Assembly (NCBI RefSeq): GCF_001578885.1 | Contig: NZ_KQ969495.1 | Location: 451,794-515,793 of the forward strand | Source of the DNA: Streptococcus sp. DD12 | GTDB taxonomy: Bacteria; Bacillota; Bacilli; Lactobacillales; Streptococcaceae | Direction of reading: 5' to 3' | DNA: 64,000 bases | Shown: piece after piece, positions 63,368 to 64,000 of the stretch | How positions within the stretch are numbered: the stretch's first letter is position 1 | How the letters are laid out: each line of letters opens with the position of its first letter | The notes under the pieces: model-generated | Told to the model about the DNA's origin: nothing | Databases searched by the model: none | Seen by the model: the letters and a program-made list of their open reading frames with translations, nothing else | Made by a program: the position numbers and the translations under genes

Positions 63368-63914
63368 GTGCCCACGCCTTTCTAGTGAGGTAATAATCTT
63401 GATAGTGACGGACCTTATGACTGTAGCGGTCACTGGCTCGATACCCTTGACCGGCTAAAAAACCAACCTTTTGGGCAACCCGTTGACTGGCTACATTTTC
63501 TGCATGGGTCTTGATAAGAAGTTCTTCAAGGCCGAAACTGCCAAAAGAAAAGTCGCACAGGGTCTTCAGACAATCTGTCATCAGGCCTTGGCCCCACAGG
63601 TCGCGATGGAGAAAATAACCAACTTCAGCCGTCCGCTTACTCACCTGAATGTTTTCCAGCCGAATAATTCCCCAAAAGTCATCATTGGTTTTACTGGCAA
63701 TAGCCCAAATCCCCAAAGGATTTTTGATAAAATTATGGGCCATCAGATAGGAGACCTCATCAGGGTCCTGTCTACTCGGAAAAATAAAAGCTGTATTTTG
63801 AGGACAGCTGATAATAGCATAAAATCTGTCAAAATCACTCATCCGCAAGGGGCGCAAATGGCAAAGCGGTGTTTCGATGAACTGGTACAATGCCAGCTGT
63901 GTCCATAAATCCAT
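63360..63914 (-). CDS. GNAT family N-acetyltransferase (RimJ/RimL-like)
   Basis: It has 184 residues from ATG 63914. The family fold is shown by HLRPLRMSDFDRFYAII near the N-terminus, EVGYFLHRDLWGQGLMTDCL around the acetyl-CoA loop and HAENVASQRVAQKVGF near the C-terminus. The acceptor is unknown. TATAAT (63926-63921) lies exactly six bases from the ATG without a ribosome binding site, so the message is probably leaderless. It is coupled to the downstream CBS regulator gene. Confidence 0.83.
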   Translation of the reverse strand: MDLWTQLALYQFIETPLCHLRPLRMSDFDRFYAIISCPQNTAFIFPSRQDPDEVSYLMAHNFIKNPLGIWAIASKTNDDFWGIIRLENIQVSKRTAEVGYFLHRDLWGQGLMTDCLKTLCDFSFGSFGLEELLIKTHAENVASQRVAQKVGFLAGQGYRASDRYSHKVRHYQDYYLTRKAWAHE

Positions 63915-64000
63915 GTGTCTATTATAACACAGATTCATTTAAGAATGGCCATGGCATTAACCTAACTTAGACCGTCATTTTCCTTGACCCCCCCCCGATT

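Overview
The window is a stretch of low-GC Gram-positive chromosome that reads as Streptococcus. The evidence is the run of streptococcal gene orders (hom-thrB-folC-folE-folP-folB-folK; relQ-nadK-rluD-type-pta facing CYTH and prs; prs-cysteine desulfurase-DUF1831-rex; tRNA-Arg(CCU)-rplS-clc; relP-relR-relS; plsY back to back with parE), strong AAGGAG ribosome binding sites, tightly overlapping operons and T-box control. The species cannot be fixed from sequence inspection alone.

Layout. 1-5838: start of a murB-like gene, the folate operon and the homoserine operon, all on the minus strand. 5964-7910: AI-2E family permease and an anchored polysaccharide deacetylase. 7961-11310: pta, pseudouridine synthase, NAD kinase, RelQ. 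11415-17396: CYTH protein, rRNA methyltransferase-like gene, prs, a frameshifted cysteine desulfurase, DUF1831, Rex, a class I amidotransferase and radC. 17400-18471: a decayed prophage remnant next to tRNA-Arg. 18521-22722: rplS, a ClC channel, chorismate mutase, a TVP38-type membrane protein, flavodoxin and adenosine deaminase. 22875-28671: a glutathione transferase-like gene and a MacB/FtsX-type ABC exporter with its TetR regulator. 28737-34792: glmS with a NagR-like promoter, murA, and the RelP alarmone synthetase with its two-component system. 34919-38550: an AT-rich island with a gene fragment, a NUDIX hydrolase and a PLD-helicase. 38590-44040: valS at the end of a T-box-led gene string that has acquired an AT-rich membrane protein gene. 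44270-49921: DUF898, a hemerythrin/PAS module with its DUF1858 partner, small conserved proteins, twin histidine phosphatases and a 6-phospho-beta-glucosidase. 50172-53787: CDF exporter, DUF308 protein, a tandem pair of 284-bp structured non-coding units, Rrf2 regulator, pseudouridine synthase. 53777-63914: MFS, ftsW, lplA, parE, plsY, yihY, map, a CBS/DRTGG regulator and a GNAT.

How the parts fit: most of the window is core metabolism (folate, threonine, PRPP/NAD, amino-sugar and peptidoglycan precursors) together with stress signalling by (p)ppGpp through two small synthetases. Accessory insertions are few and short: the prophage relic, the PLD-helicase/NUDIX island, and the membrane gene in front of valS. 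The two signals least explained by known genes are the duplicated 284-bp hairpin-rich unit at 51931-52522 and the membrane gene with its structured leader at 41375-42588. All operators, promoters and RNA structures listed were found by eye.
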